From: an uncultured bacterium | GTDB lineage: Bacteria > Bacillota > Clostridia > Lachnospirales > Lachnospiraceae | Direction of reading: 5' to 3' | Assembly: GCA_947073545.1 (NCBI GenBank) | Contig: CAMTMP010000001.1 | Location: 62,001-126,000 of the forward strand | Length of the DNA stretch: 64,000 bases | In this document: in pieces, positions 53,441-61,934 of the stretch | Numbering within the stretch: the stretch's first letter is position 1 | Layout: the number at the start of each line of letters is the position of its first letter | Made by a program: the position numbers and the translations under genes | Notes under the pieces: model-generated | Told to the model about the DNA's origin: nothing | Database searches by the model: none | Seen by the model: the letters and a program-made list of their open reading frames with translations, nothing else

Positions 53441-55051
53441 ATGACAAGAAAAAAAGAAGTTATGGAACTGGAAAACCCTGCTATGGAAGGGAATACCCCT
53501 TTGGACGGAACGGACACAGAGGCCGGGGCTTCTCCCGCTGAAGGAGACAGCGCCCTGACGGAAACAGACGGGGACGGCATGGACTTAAATGAACTGCTGG
53601 GCAGCATGGACCAGGAAGCGTCTGCCGAGCCGGAGACAGAGTCCGGAATGCTCCCGGAGCTTACGGAGGATGAGATATTTGGGGAAATGCCGGAAGATAT
53701 GGATGGCTCTGATGCTGTACACGGCACGGACGAAGATGCCGGCGGCTCCGATGAAGCACAGCCGGGATCAGTATCCGCTCCTGAAACAGAAATTCCTGCT
53801 GCAAAAGGAAGACGCGCCACACGCAGAAAAAAAGAGGAATCCCCTGAAAAAGCTGACGGAGAAACACAAAAAATGGAAACCGAAATGCCGGGCCCCTCTG
53901 AAACGGTTTCTGACGATGTACCCCATTCCCCGGATGCTTCTGTCATTCCCGATACAGACGGGCCGGCAGAGCATGCCGCAGATGAAGCGGCAGAAACCGT
54001 TCCCCCGGAAGATATGGAACCCGCCAGGGCAGAGCCGGGAGAAACGGATCTCCCCTCCGGGGAAAACACAGCCACAGCTGTGGCCACACCCAGTCCCGCA
54101 TCTCCTCCCTCCCGGCGTTCCGCAGGCAGGGGAAGAACAGAGGATGTCCCTGTGCTGACATTGGAAGTACGGGGAGAAGTGGAAACGGAGGAGTCCCGTG
54201 AGGATACCATCTGGCATGAGATCCACAATGCCTACCGCACCAGGCGCATCCTTACCGGGCAGCTTGGCGGGATTGAGCAGACAGACAATGGCAAGACCAT
54301 TTCCATCGTAGACTATAAGGGATTCCGCATTGTGATTCCCTTAAAGGAAATGATGATCAATATCGGCCGCAGCCCCTCCGGACAGGAATATACGGAGCTG
54401 ATGCTGCGCCAGAACAAGATCCTCGGCAACATGCTTGGGGCAGAGATCGACTTTATCGTAAAAGGCATTGACTCCAAATCCCGCAGCGTGGTGGCAAGCC
54501 GGAAAGAGGCCATGCTCCGGAAACGGCAGATCTTCTATCTGGATACGGATGCTGCAGGGATGTACCGGATCTATGAAGGACGTATCGCCCAGGCCCGTGT
54601 GATCGCTGTGGCAGAGAAAGTCATCCGGGTGGAAGTTTTCGGAGTGGAATGCTCCATCATGGCCCGCGACCTTGCCTGGGAGTGGATCGGGGATGCCCAT
54701 GAACGTTTTTCTGTGGGTGACCAGGTGCTTGTACGCATCCTGAACGTGCGCCGTGACAGCCTGGAGGATATGGGGATCAAAGCTGATATCAAGAGCGTAT
54801 CCCAGAACACCAGCCACGACAACCTGAAAAAATGCCGCATCCAGAGCAAGTATGCCGGCAAGGTCACGGACGTACATAAAGGTGTGGTCTATATCCGGCT
54901 CTCCAACGGCGTCAATGCGGTGGCCCACTCCTGCTATGACTATCGGACTCCCGGCAAGAAGGATGATGTGAGCTTTGCCGTGACACGGCTGGATGAAGAA
55001 CGGGGCGTGGCCGTGGGGATTATTACACGGATTATTCGGCAGAACTTATAA
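53441..55051 (+). CDS. ICE acidic protein with C-terminal S1-like RNA-binding domain
   Basis: 536 residues. The first ~240 residues are acidic and Pro/Glu/Asp/Thr-rich with little structure. After a middle domain (IWHEIHNAYRTRRILTGQLG, FRIVIPLKEMMINIG) come two OB-fold-like regions. The last (CRIQSKYAGKVTDVHKGVVY, IRLSNGVNAVAHSCYDYRTP) is a good S1 domain. An S1-domain protein in a transfer operon could bind RNA and thereby affect translation, or antitermination at the leader hairpins seen in this element. The role is inferred. It is the last gene before the antisense cargo gene. Confidence 0.8.
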   Translation: MTRKKEVMELENPAMEGNTPLDGTDTEAGASPAEGDSALTETDGDGMDLNELLGSMDQEASAEPETESGMLPELTEDEIFGEMPEDMDGSDAVHGTDEDAGGSDEAQPGSVSAPETEIPAAKGRRATRRKKEESPEKADGETQKMETEMPGPSETVSDDVPHSPDASVIPDTDGPAEHAADEAAETVPPEDMEPARAEPGETDLPSGENTATAVATPSPASPPSRRSAGRGRTEDVPVLTLEVRGEVETEESREDTIWHEIHNAYRTRRILTGQLGGIEQTDNGKTISIVDYKGFRIVIPLKEMMINIGRSPSGQEYTELMLRQNKILGNMLGAEIDFIVKGIDSKSRSVVASRKEAMLRKRQIFYLDTDAAGMYRIYEGRIAQARVIAVAEKVIRVEVFGVECSIMARDLAWEWIGDAHERFSVGDQVLVRILNVRRDSLEDMGIKADIKSVSQNTSHDNLKKCRIQSKYAGKVTDVHKGVVYIRLSNGVNAVAHSCYDYRTPGKKDDVSFAVTRLDEERGVAVGIITRIIRQNL

Positions 55052-55106
55052 CTTTCTGAGAATAAAGCGGAGCCGCTATAGAATGGCGGCTCCATTTTAT
55101 CTTGAA

Positions 55107-58100
55107 TCATTCTTGATTATCAATCATATTAAATATAAATCGAATATCTTGATGATTCGCTTTATATAGACTATCCCATATATCAAGGCACATGTTTTTA
55201 ATATTAGAATTATTTTGCCCTTTATCAAATAAACGTATTATACAATGAATAAAATTATTCATATTTAAACTTTTCATTTGCTCTGGCTCCAGCAAGGGAA
55301 TTTTATCTCCAACAGTTTTTAAGATATCTGCAAATTGTACAATGTCCATAACCTTTTCATCCAGATATTTTAAAAAATCATTTATCAAGTATCCTCCTTG
55401 GTTGGAATTCATCAAACAAATTAAAAAACCTTTATCTCTTGGTAATTCAATTTCAGAAAAAATCCGTCTAAGGTCATTTATCTCATCTTTAAACTTATCA
55501 ATAAAATGTATTATGATCTTTTCACTCAGATTATGAAATTCCTCCTTATTAAATGAAGATATTGCTTGTTGACAGACTTTACTTACTTGCTCTATTGTAT
55601 ACTGATATGACATAACAAAATTCTGCATCTGAGTATCGTTAAAATATATTGCAATAGCACAGCTCTGTTTAGCTGCCTCATCTGCAAGTTCTTCAAAGTT
55701 TGACTTGCAAGCAGAAATTATCCTTTCTCGGTAGAACTCAGAATCATGAGAATAATCTCTACTTATGATATTCCATGTGGCAGGTATACCAAGAATACGT
55801 GAATCTTTCGAAACAATCTTCTTAAATATTCTAACAGAAAAATCGGAATCAATATCATAATAAACCAAAGCGCTCTGCATAACAGCCATGCGAATTAAAT
55901 CATGTGAACTTTCACTTGCACTTATAATAATCTGTTTAAATTTATTCCCAAATTCTGGATGATTTGAAATTATTGCAGCAATAGCCCATAACGCACAACC
56001 ATTTACATTGCTTATTGAAGCATTATATAAGTCTTGTGGTGAATAATTAAACGACTCCTTTTTATTTCTACTTTCATAAAGATTATATTCTGAATCAGAA
56101 AATTCTAATGCAAACCCATTTAAAATATCAAAAATATCCTGTGGCCATTCTTGATCTGCATATTTCTCTATTAAATTTGTAATTGCAATACCCACACTAT
56201 GGCTTGATGTGTGTTTATAATAACGTATCACTTCCATGACTAATTCCATATCAATGATACATTCTTCATTTGAATATTCCATAAGTGCATTTAATACACC
56301 ACAAATATACCCACTATAACACTCCTTAGGAAAAGATAATGAAAGTTTTGCAAAATGTAAAGGTTTCTTTTTAGCTTGCCTGGAAAATGTATTAGCAAAT
56401 GTAAAATGGGAGGCTTCTATATAACATTCATCAGTTTCTTTTCCTCTTGAAAAATCTTTCATTTTTTCATTTGGTGTTTTAATAATATTTAACCATGTCT
56501 TGTCACTCAATCTATCAGCATACATGCTAACTGGAGAAGAGACTGCCTTTATAGGACCTGATAAGATCCCAGAGCAATAATTTGCTGTTTGTATACAGTG
56601 GTTTCTATTCAAAACATTTAACAAGTTTTGTGCATATGAAGACAAACGTGCATTATCCATATAAGGGAGTAATTCCTTTTGAAAACGTCCCCAATATGTA
56701 TAATACATGGCATCGAGAGGATGTTCTTTATTCATTCTTAACCGACACCTATAAATTTCTACCGTTCTTTTGACATCATCTTTCCAAGAACATATCCTTT
56801 CTTCCAATTCTTGAAATAATTCCGTTCTACATACAGATGAAAATTTTTGAATGATATGTTTTGTATATTTTAAATTGTCTTTTTCGGATGTATACACAAA
56901 AACCCTATACCTGAAATCAGACAAAAGCCATTCAATAGCATCATCACTATACGTTATTGGAAGTTCACCTATAGCATACATAATTATTTCATTGCCAACT
57001 ACAGATTTAGGATAATCCTTATTCTTCAAAAATAACAGCATTCCTACAGGCTCTTTTTTTGCAAATTCTGCAAATGCCATTTTCATCAATTCCACAATTG
57101 TTCTGACACATGACTCTTGATGAAGCCTCGGAAACCAAGCCTTGTACTTATTCCAATATTCCAAACTTAGACGTTCAGCAGAAAATGCTGGCGTCTCTTT
57201 ACAAATTTCTATAAATAATTCATTGACAAATAGCATGTAATTAGAAGTAACAAAGAATTTTGTATCATTTTCATCTCGAAAGATGACATCTTGAAATTTG
57301 TGCGCTATTTTGTTTTGTATGATTATTTTCATAAGTTGAACTGCCCGAAGGGCAGGACAATTTTTTAGAAAGACAAGAGATTTAAAATCTCTAAATATTT
57401 CAGGTGAATGTTTAAGCAATTTTATTCGAAATTCAAACATTTTCTCGGAATCACCCTTTAAATCTCCACATAAAGTATTGAAGATTTTTTTATCATCATG
57501 CAAATTACTACATCCGTATGGATATAGTTTTTCTGTCACAAAATCGGGGTCTTGATATTGTATTGATTTCAGTAAAAATAATCCTTCGCTTCCAAACCAA
57601 TTATATGATGGTATCATATCTAACTGCTTGATAAATACAGGATGTCCATAATAAACGGTTTGGATAATATAATTGTGCCATTCTGCCTTTTCAAGATAGG
57701 ATTCTGTAAATACATGAATAGCTTTATTTGGTGCTTCACATTGACCAATCGTTTCAAAGATTGCACATTTAAAATAATGTCTTATAGTATCTGAAACAAG
57801 CATGGTTTCACATTGCTTTAAAAACATATTTTTATCAGAATCAAGCAATGTTTGTAATATAATTAAAAACTGATAACGCAATTTAGGAGTTTGATTATCT
57901 CTAACACCCAAAATATCTGTCAATTCTACTCCTGAATATATATCCCTCATAGCTTTATATGCAATAAAATAATCCAGAAAGCTTTGATGAGTAAATGCTA
58001 TTGTATTTTCATTCCTAACTAACAATCCCTCCGAAATCAATAAATTTATTACTTTCTGCTTATTTTCAAACAGCATATATGGAAGTACAAATACAGCATT

Positions 58101-59660
58101 ATCATTCATTTTTGTCACAATATCATTTTTGCATTCAGTTACTTCCGCTTCTGATAAATGATTATCTATAGTGCAATTTTCCAGTATCTGTTTCCACCAT
58201 GTTTGCATCAACTGGTTCACAGACGTAATCGAATTTTTTCTTTCCTGTTTATTTAAGTGCGACCATACATACAATGAAGACGGTGTTCGTAATAATACCT
58301 TTAACCTTGTTGATAATGTACTATAATCAGACCCAACTGCTGTTTTAACATCACTATCACAAAGCAGGCCAACTTCTACTTTTTTCCAAAAGTAATTGCT
58401 GTCATTTTTTATATTAGAAAATAGCGATTGCAAACCTCTATCAGTTTCAAGATCAAAAGTTCGTGATACAAATACCACTGATATTTTTCCATTTTCATAT
58501 TTGTTAATATCATTGGCCTGGGATATCATTTCTTTGCATACATCTAACGCTACTGCAGAATGCCTCCCTATCCAACGCAGAGCATCAAGTTGATCCAAAA
58601 TCAACACACAGTTTTTTCCTGCTGATAATGTATGCAGACAATATATTGGCGACTCTGGCAAACCCAGTTTTTGTCCAAATTCATCTGCAGATGTATCTGG
58701 TACAAATTTATCTAATTTTATCCCCAGATATAATATCTGCGACTTTTGTAAAAACTCCATAATTTCCTGAATACATCCACTTTTTCCAACGCCGGCCTTC
58801 CCATGTATAATAAGAGAATTGCCCTGCATAATCTGATTTATTGTAAAATCTGTTTCCTTTCTATGAATGAGTTGATTATTGATAGCTTTGAATGTTCCCC
58901 AATATATTTCATTTAAAGTAGTAATCCTGTTTAGCACTCTATTGTCATGATGATAATTACGAACAGATATACCATGTCTTTCAGTAATGTATGCAATAAC
59001 ATCATTTGCCGTTATTTTAATTCCAAAACTTCCAGTATCATTTGCGTATTGTTCAAGTAGATTTCTTATGGTAGATGTCTTACCTGTAAAAATTGTTCCT
59101 ATACGTCCTTCTAAATCTCGCCTTTCCTCTTCTCCAATCGAATAATGTTCAAAATAACAATGAGCAAGTATATAGATAAGATTCTTTAATTCCTGTGGAT
59201 TATTTCTGTCGAGGCTATAGTGTTTTTCGCATTTACTAAATACTGTTTCAATTTTAGGATTATTTATTTGATACGCCAAAAAGTCTTGTGCTGACGAATT
59301 TGTTCTTGCTCGTTTACAAAGTTCATCTAATTCACCATATTGCAATGGGGAAATAAAGTAATAATACTTTTTGTCTCCGCTTTCAATATGCCTCTTAGAT
59401 CGTTTAAAAACATCATGGCGTTGAAGATCAGACATTGTCCATGAACCGTGTGTTGTATTACTTGCTTTACATTGATAGTAATTTTGATTTCCATGTGCAT
59501 CTGTGCTTATAAACTCAACACCTTCCCCTTCAACACCTAACGGTTCTACTTCCACAGAAACAATTTCTTCGTTTATAAGTCTAAGTAAAAGTTTCGCCAA
59601 ATAGCGATTTTCATATTGATTTCCATACTTATCTGCTCGTCCTCCGCTTTCTAAACTCAT
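55107..59660 (-). CDS. Avs-like STAND NTPase with N-terminal PD-(D/E)XK nuclease
   Basis: 1517 residues on the opposite strand to the ICE operon and much richer in A/T. Residues about 1–180 form a Cap4/Mrr-like nuclease: GRADKYGNQYENRYLAKLLL, then Glu49 in VEF and Gln63-x-Lys65 in YYQCKAS. The STAND NTPase core has Walker A GKAGVGKS (287–294) and Walker B CVLILDQLDAL (Asp356), followed by a STAND-type helical segment. The remaining ~1000 residues are helical repeats, the presumed ligand-sensing arm. Size and order match Avs (AVAST) antiphage proteins, which recognise conserved phage proteins and then cut DNA. The exact Avs class is not assignable by eye. Confidence 0.85.
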   Translation of the reverse strand: MSLESGGRADKYGNQYENRYLAKLLLRLINEEIVSVEVEPLGVEGEGVEFISTDAHGNQNYYQCKASNTTHGSWTMSDLQRHDVFKRSKRHIESGDKKYYYFISPLQYGELDELCKRARTNSSAQDFLAYQINNPKIETVFSKCEKHYSLDRNNPQELKNLIYILAHCYFEHYSIGEEERRDLEGRIGTIFTGKTSTIRNLLEQYANDTGSFGIKITANDVIAYITERHGISVRNYHHDNRVLNRITTLNEIYWGTFKAINNQLIHRKETDFTINQIMQGNSLIIHGKAGVGKSGCIQEIMEFLQKSQILYLGIKLDKFVPDTSADEFGQKLGLPESPIYCLHTLSAGKNCVLILDQLDALRWIGRHSAVALDVCKEMISQANDINKYENGKISVVFVSRTFDLETDRGLQSLFSNIKNDSNYFWKKVEVGLLCDSDVKTAVGSDYSTLSTRLKVLLRTPSSLYVWSHLNKQERKNSITSVNQLMQTWWKQILENCTIDNHLSEAEVTECKNDIVTKMNDNAVFVLPYMLFENKQKVINLLISEGLLVRNENTIAFTHQSFLDYFIAYKAMRDIYSGVELTDILGVRDNQTPKLRYQFLIILQTLLDSDKNMFLKQCETMLVSDTIRHYFKCAIFETIGQCEAPNKAIHVFTESYLEKAEWHNYIIQTVYYGHPVFIKQLDMIPSYNWFGSEGLFLLKSIQYQDPDFVTEKLYPYGCSNLHDDKKIFNTLCGDLKGDSEKMFEFRIKLLKHSPEIFRDFKSLVFLKNCPALRAVQLMKIIIQNKIAHKFQDVIFRDENDTKFFVTSNYMLFVNELFIEICKETPAFSAERLSLEYWNKYKAWFPRLHQESCVRTIVELMKMAFAEFAKKEPVGMLLFLKNKDYPKSVVGNEIIMYAIGELPITYSDDAIEWLLSDFRYRVFVYTSEKDNLKYTKHIIQKFSSVCRTELFQELEERICSWKDDVKRTVEIYRCRLRMNKEHPLDAMYYTYWGRFQKELLPYMDNARLSSYAQNLLNVLNRNHCIQTANYCSGILSGPIKAVSSPVSMYADRLSDKTWLNIIKTPNEKMKDFSRGKETDECYIEASHFTFANTFSRQAKKKPLHFAKLSLSFPKECYSGYICGVLNALMEYSNEECIIDMELVMEVIRYYKHTSSHSVGIAITNLIEKYADQEWPQDIFDILNGFALEFSDSEYNLYESRNKKESFNYSPQDLYNASISNVNGCALWAIAAIISNHPEFGNKFKQIIISASESSHDLIRMAVMQSALVYYDIDSDFSVRIFKKIVSKDSRILGIPATWNIISRDYSHDSEFYRERIISACKSNFEELADEAAKQSCAIAIYFNDTQMQNFVMSYQYTIEQVSKVCQQAISSFNKEEFHNLSEKIIIHFIDKFKDEINDLRRIFSEIELPRDKGFLICLMNSNQGGYLINDFLKYLDEKVMDIVQFADILKTVGDKIPLLEPEQMKSLNMNNFIHCIIRLFDKGQNNSNIKNMCLDIWDSLYKANHQDIRFIFNMIDNQE

Positions 59661-59790
59661 TGCTATCTCCTCTTATATAAATAATATCTTTAATGCAATT
59701 TCCAATATAATTGAATTTTATCACACGAACATTGATATTTCTACAAGGTTATCATGCTAAAAATATTTCATAAAAATAAATTGGCACAAC

Positions 59791-59837
59791 ATTGGCACGG
59801 TTCTGCTCTTTCCCCGTAAAGGCATCCATGCTATACT
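59791..59837 (+). promoter_or_regulatory. ICE transfer promoter B, repeat of promoter A
   Basis: Bases 59791–59820 are identical to 41673–41702. Eleven bases on, an extended −10 ATGCTATACT matches ATGCTACACT of promoter A. TTGGCACA repeats precede it, as at A. It lies between the Avs-like gene (transcribed away) and the Tad-like genes and drives the latter. Confidence 0.65.
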
Positions 59838-59861
59838 TGGTACAGTCAAAAATATGTAAAG

Positions 59862-59895
59862 CAGCCGTTTTCCATCCGGGGAGACGGCTGTTTTT
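59862..59895 (+). terminator. Attenuator-like terminator in leader B
   Basis: CAGCCGT pairs with ACGGCTG around a 15-base loop and is followed by TTTTTATC. As at promoter A, the hairpin sits between promoter and first gene, about 25 bases before the TTG start, so transcription must pass it to express the pilus-like genes. Confidence 0.75.
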
Positions 59896-59918
59896 ATCAG
59901 AAAGGCGGTGGTTTTACT

Positions 59919-60419
59919 TTGTCCCAAACAATGTCCAAAGCTCCCGGCAGAGCCTCTCCCTGTAAAGGCAGATCCTGCAGGAGTCCGACAGCCATACTGA
60001 AAAATGAGCGCGGGGATGTCAACTACTTCAGTACCGTGGTATTCATCTTCATTGCGGTGCTCCTGCTGGCTTTCATCCTGAACCTGTTCAGCATCATCTC
60101 CACCAAACAGGAGCTGGATCACTGTGCAGACCAGATGGTGAAACAGATCCAGCTCTCCGGAGGGATCAACGGGGAAACAGATCAGCTTTTTCAGTTCCTC
60201 TGTTCTCAGATCGAGGGGGCTGAAAATATCTCCTATACCATTGACACCTCCTACAAGTCGCCCACCCCGTCCGGCATGAGCCGGGCCATCCAGCTGGGCA
60301 CCCCTTTTTACATCACCATCACGGGCAGGGCAAAGCTGGGAGGCTTCTGGAACTTCAACCTGGTGAACATCACGGTTGTCTCCAGAGGGGCAGGCGTCAG
60401 TGAGCATTACTGGAAGTGA
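59919..60419 (+). CDS. TadE/DUF4320-like pilus-assembly protein
   Basis: 166 residues, TTG start (GGCGGTGG ten bases upstream). After a basic, Cys-containing N-terminus comes a pilin-like segment (ILKNERGDVNYFSTVVFIFI) with one membrane helix (FIAVLLLAFILNLFSII) and a soluble beta-rich domain. The G/D at the helix start and the length fit TadE-like minor pilins and DUF4320 proteins in Firmicute ICEs. It overlaps nothing and leads the second transfer operon segment. Confidence 0.75.
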   Translation: MSQTMSKAPGRASPCKGRSCRSPTAILKNERGDVNYFSTVVFIFIAVLLLAFILNLFSIISTKQELDHCADQMVKQIQLSGGINGETDQLFQFLCSQIEGAENISYTIDTSYKSPTPSGMSRAIQLGTPFYITITGRAKLGGFWNFNLVNITVVSRGAGVSEHYWK

Positions 60420-60427
60420 GGTGGCCC

Positions 60428-60943
60428 ATGAAGAAACCGTTCCAATGGATGAAAAGAGGCACAGGCCGGAATCCCCTCGGAAATGACCGCGGGGATATTT
60501 CTGTCTTTACCTGCTTTTTTGTAGTGGGGATCGTGATGCTGGTCTCCTTCCTGCTGCTGTACGCCTCCATCCGCATCACCTGCATCAACATCCGTAACGG
60601 CGCAAAGATGGAGCTGAACAACCTGAGCGCCAGCATCTATGCAGATACCTACCGTTCCCAGAGGGAGACCAATTTCAGCGAATACTTAAATACCCTCTAC
60701 TCCAGCAGCGATTATACCGCCATGCTGGAAGACATGGTGACAGACGGCCTTGCAAACAAGATCCCTCTCTCCACGGATGACTACCGGGTAAGGGATATCC
60801 GACTTTCGTTCCATGTGACAGGCGACCGGGTGGAGTATGTGTTCACCTGCAATGTCGAGTTCTATGTCTACATGTTCGGCCACTCCTATCCTGCCATTAT
60901 CCGGCCCGTGGAGCTGACCGGCTACCACAACACCAAATTTTAG
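60428..60943 (+). CDS. TadE/DUF4320-like pilus protein, second copy
   Basis: 171 residues from ATG 60428 (GAGGTGG just upstream). GNDRGDISVFTCFFVVGIVM is the pilin-like start, followed by a membrane helix and a soluble domain (DYRVRDIRLSFHVTGDRVEY). The same RGD-hydrophobic pattern as the previous gene suggests a paralogous minor-pilin pair. Confidence 0.75.
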   Translation: MKKPFQWMKRGTGRNPLGNDRGDISVFTCFFVVGIVMLVSFLLLYASIRITCINIRNGAKMELNNLSASIYADTYRSQRETNFSEYLNTLYSSSDYTAMLEDMVTDGLANKIPLSTDDYRVRDIRLSFHVTGDRVEYVFTCNVEFYVYMFGHSYPAIIRPVELTGYHNTKF

Positions 60944-60985
60944 GCTGCGAAAGACAGCCGCCAGACATGAAAGGAGCTTATGCTT

Positions 60986-61102
60986 ATGAAAAAACTGTTT
61001 ACATCCAAAAAATTCATCCTTACCACCCTGTTCACCGCCCTTGCCGGTTTCCTGGCATTCCGCTTCATCGGACGCCGCAGGGCAGCAGGCAGCAGTTTAT
61101 GA
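60986..61102 (+). CDS. Very small membrane protein (38 aa)
   Basis: Too short for the track. ATG 60986 has GGAG nine bases upstream. It encodes a basic N-terminus (MKKLFTSKKF), one hydrophobic helix (ILTTLFTALAGFLAFRFI) and a basic end (GRRRAAGSSL). The reading frame, site and location in a tight operon suggest it is real. Function unknown; small membrane proteins are common in pilus and transfer operons. Confidence 0.6.
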   Translation: MKKLFTSKKFILTTLFTALAGFLAFRFIGRRRAAGSSL

Positions 61103-61204
61103 CGGCCGGACTGACAATGCCTCATAAAATTTCATCTTCTGTTGAAAAACCTTACTTTAAAACCGTAAGGGATATACAGAAAGAAAAAAGGAGATGACTG
61201 CCAT

Positions 61205-61783
61205 ATGAAGAAAATTTTAAGATCCAGAGGATTCCTTGTCACAGTCCTTTCTGTTTCCTGTATCGCCATCCTCGCCGTCTGCTGGCTGGTGAGCCGGGAT
61301 ACAAAGACCGGCTTCCTGCCGGATGAACAGCCCCCGGAGACCGTCCAGGAGGAATGGAAGGATACCCCGGATGTCACGGATTCCGCTGGAGGTTCCCAGA
61401 ACCGTACAGATGCCGGGATCCCCGGCCAGAACAGCGCAGAGGAAAAGCTGGAGGGATACCCGAAGGTGGCGGAGGAATCCGGACAGGAGATCGTGATCGA
61501 CTTTGTTCCCGAAGAAACAAAGGATGAAACGCCTCCCCCGCCCCCGGAAGGCAGGACTGTCACGGCAGACCCTGGCGGGGAGCATCCTGTAAACCCGGCC
61601 CCGGAGACAGCCTCCGCACCTGCAGAGACCGGAAAAGAAGATCCCCCTGCCCCCGGCTCCACCAATGAAAACGGCGCCGTATACGATCCCGTATTCGGCT
61701 GGGTAGTTCCCGGACAGGTCAACCAGTCTTCCATAGACAGCAGCGGAGACCCCAGCAAGATGGTCGGGAACATGGGGAACTGA
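61205..61783 (+). CDS. ICE membrane-anchored Pro/Glu-rich protein
   Basis: 192 residues. One N-terminal membrane helix (FLVTVLSVSCIAILAVCWLV) and a Pro/Glu/Asp/Gly-rich extracytoplasmic part with a poly-proline patch (ETPPPPPEGRT). The tail FGWVVPGQVNQSSIDSSGDP is the only well-ordered-looking stretch. Recurrent type in Lachnospiraceae ICE transfer operons; role unknown, possibly wall spacing for the pilus. Confidence 0.7.
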   Translation: MKKILRSRGFLVTVLSVSCIAILAVCWLVSRDTKTGFLPDEQPPETVQEEWKDTPDVTDSAGGSQNRTDAGIPGQNSAEEKLEGYPKVAEESGQEIVIDFVPEETKDETPPPPPEGRTVTADPGGEHPVNPAPETASAPAETGKEDPPAPGSTNENGAVYDPVFGWVVPGQVNQSSIDSSGDPSKMVGNMGN

Positions 61784-61831
61784 TGATGCTCTGCAGAGTA
61801 TCACAGATACACAACTGAATACTGAAACCGG

Positions 61832-61861
61832 AAAACCGCCTCCCGATGGCGGTTTTCTTTT
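61832..61861 (+). terminator. Terminator inside the pilus-like operon
   Basis: AAAACCGCC and GGCGGTTTT form a 9-bp stem with a 7-base loop, followed by CTTTTG. It separates the first four genes of this segment from the secreted-protein gene, which may be expressed less or from its own promoter. Confidence 0.78.
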
Positions 61862-61934
61862 GTGCATCAATCCACAGAAAACACATCGGCAATACGTTTT
61901 TCTGTCACATAAAAAGATTGGAGTGTGATACTGT

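Noticed and set aside
60967-61197. 76-residue ORF in the pilus-like operon
   Set aside because: Overlaps the better-supported 38-residue membrane ORF at 60986 in another frame and has no plausible protein character. A 32-residue tail from 61099 is possible but too weak.
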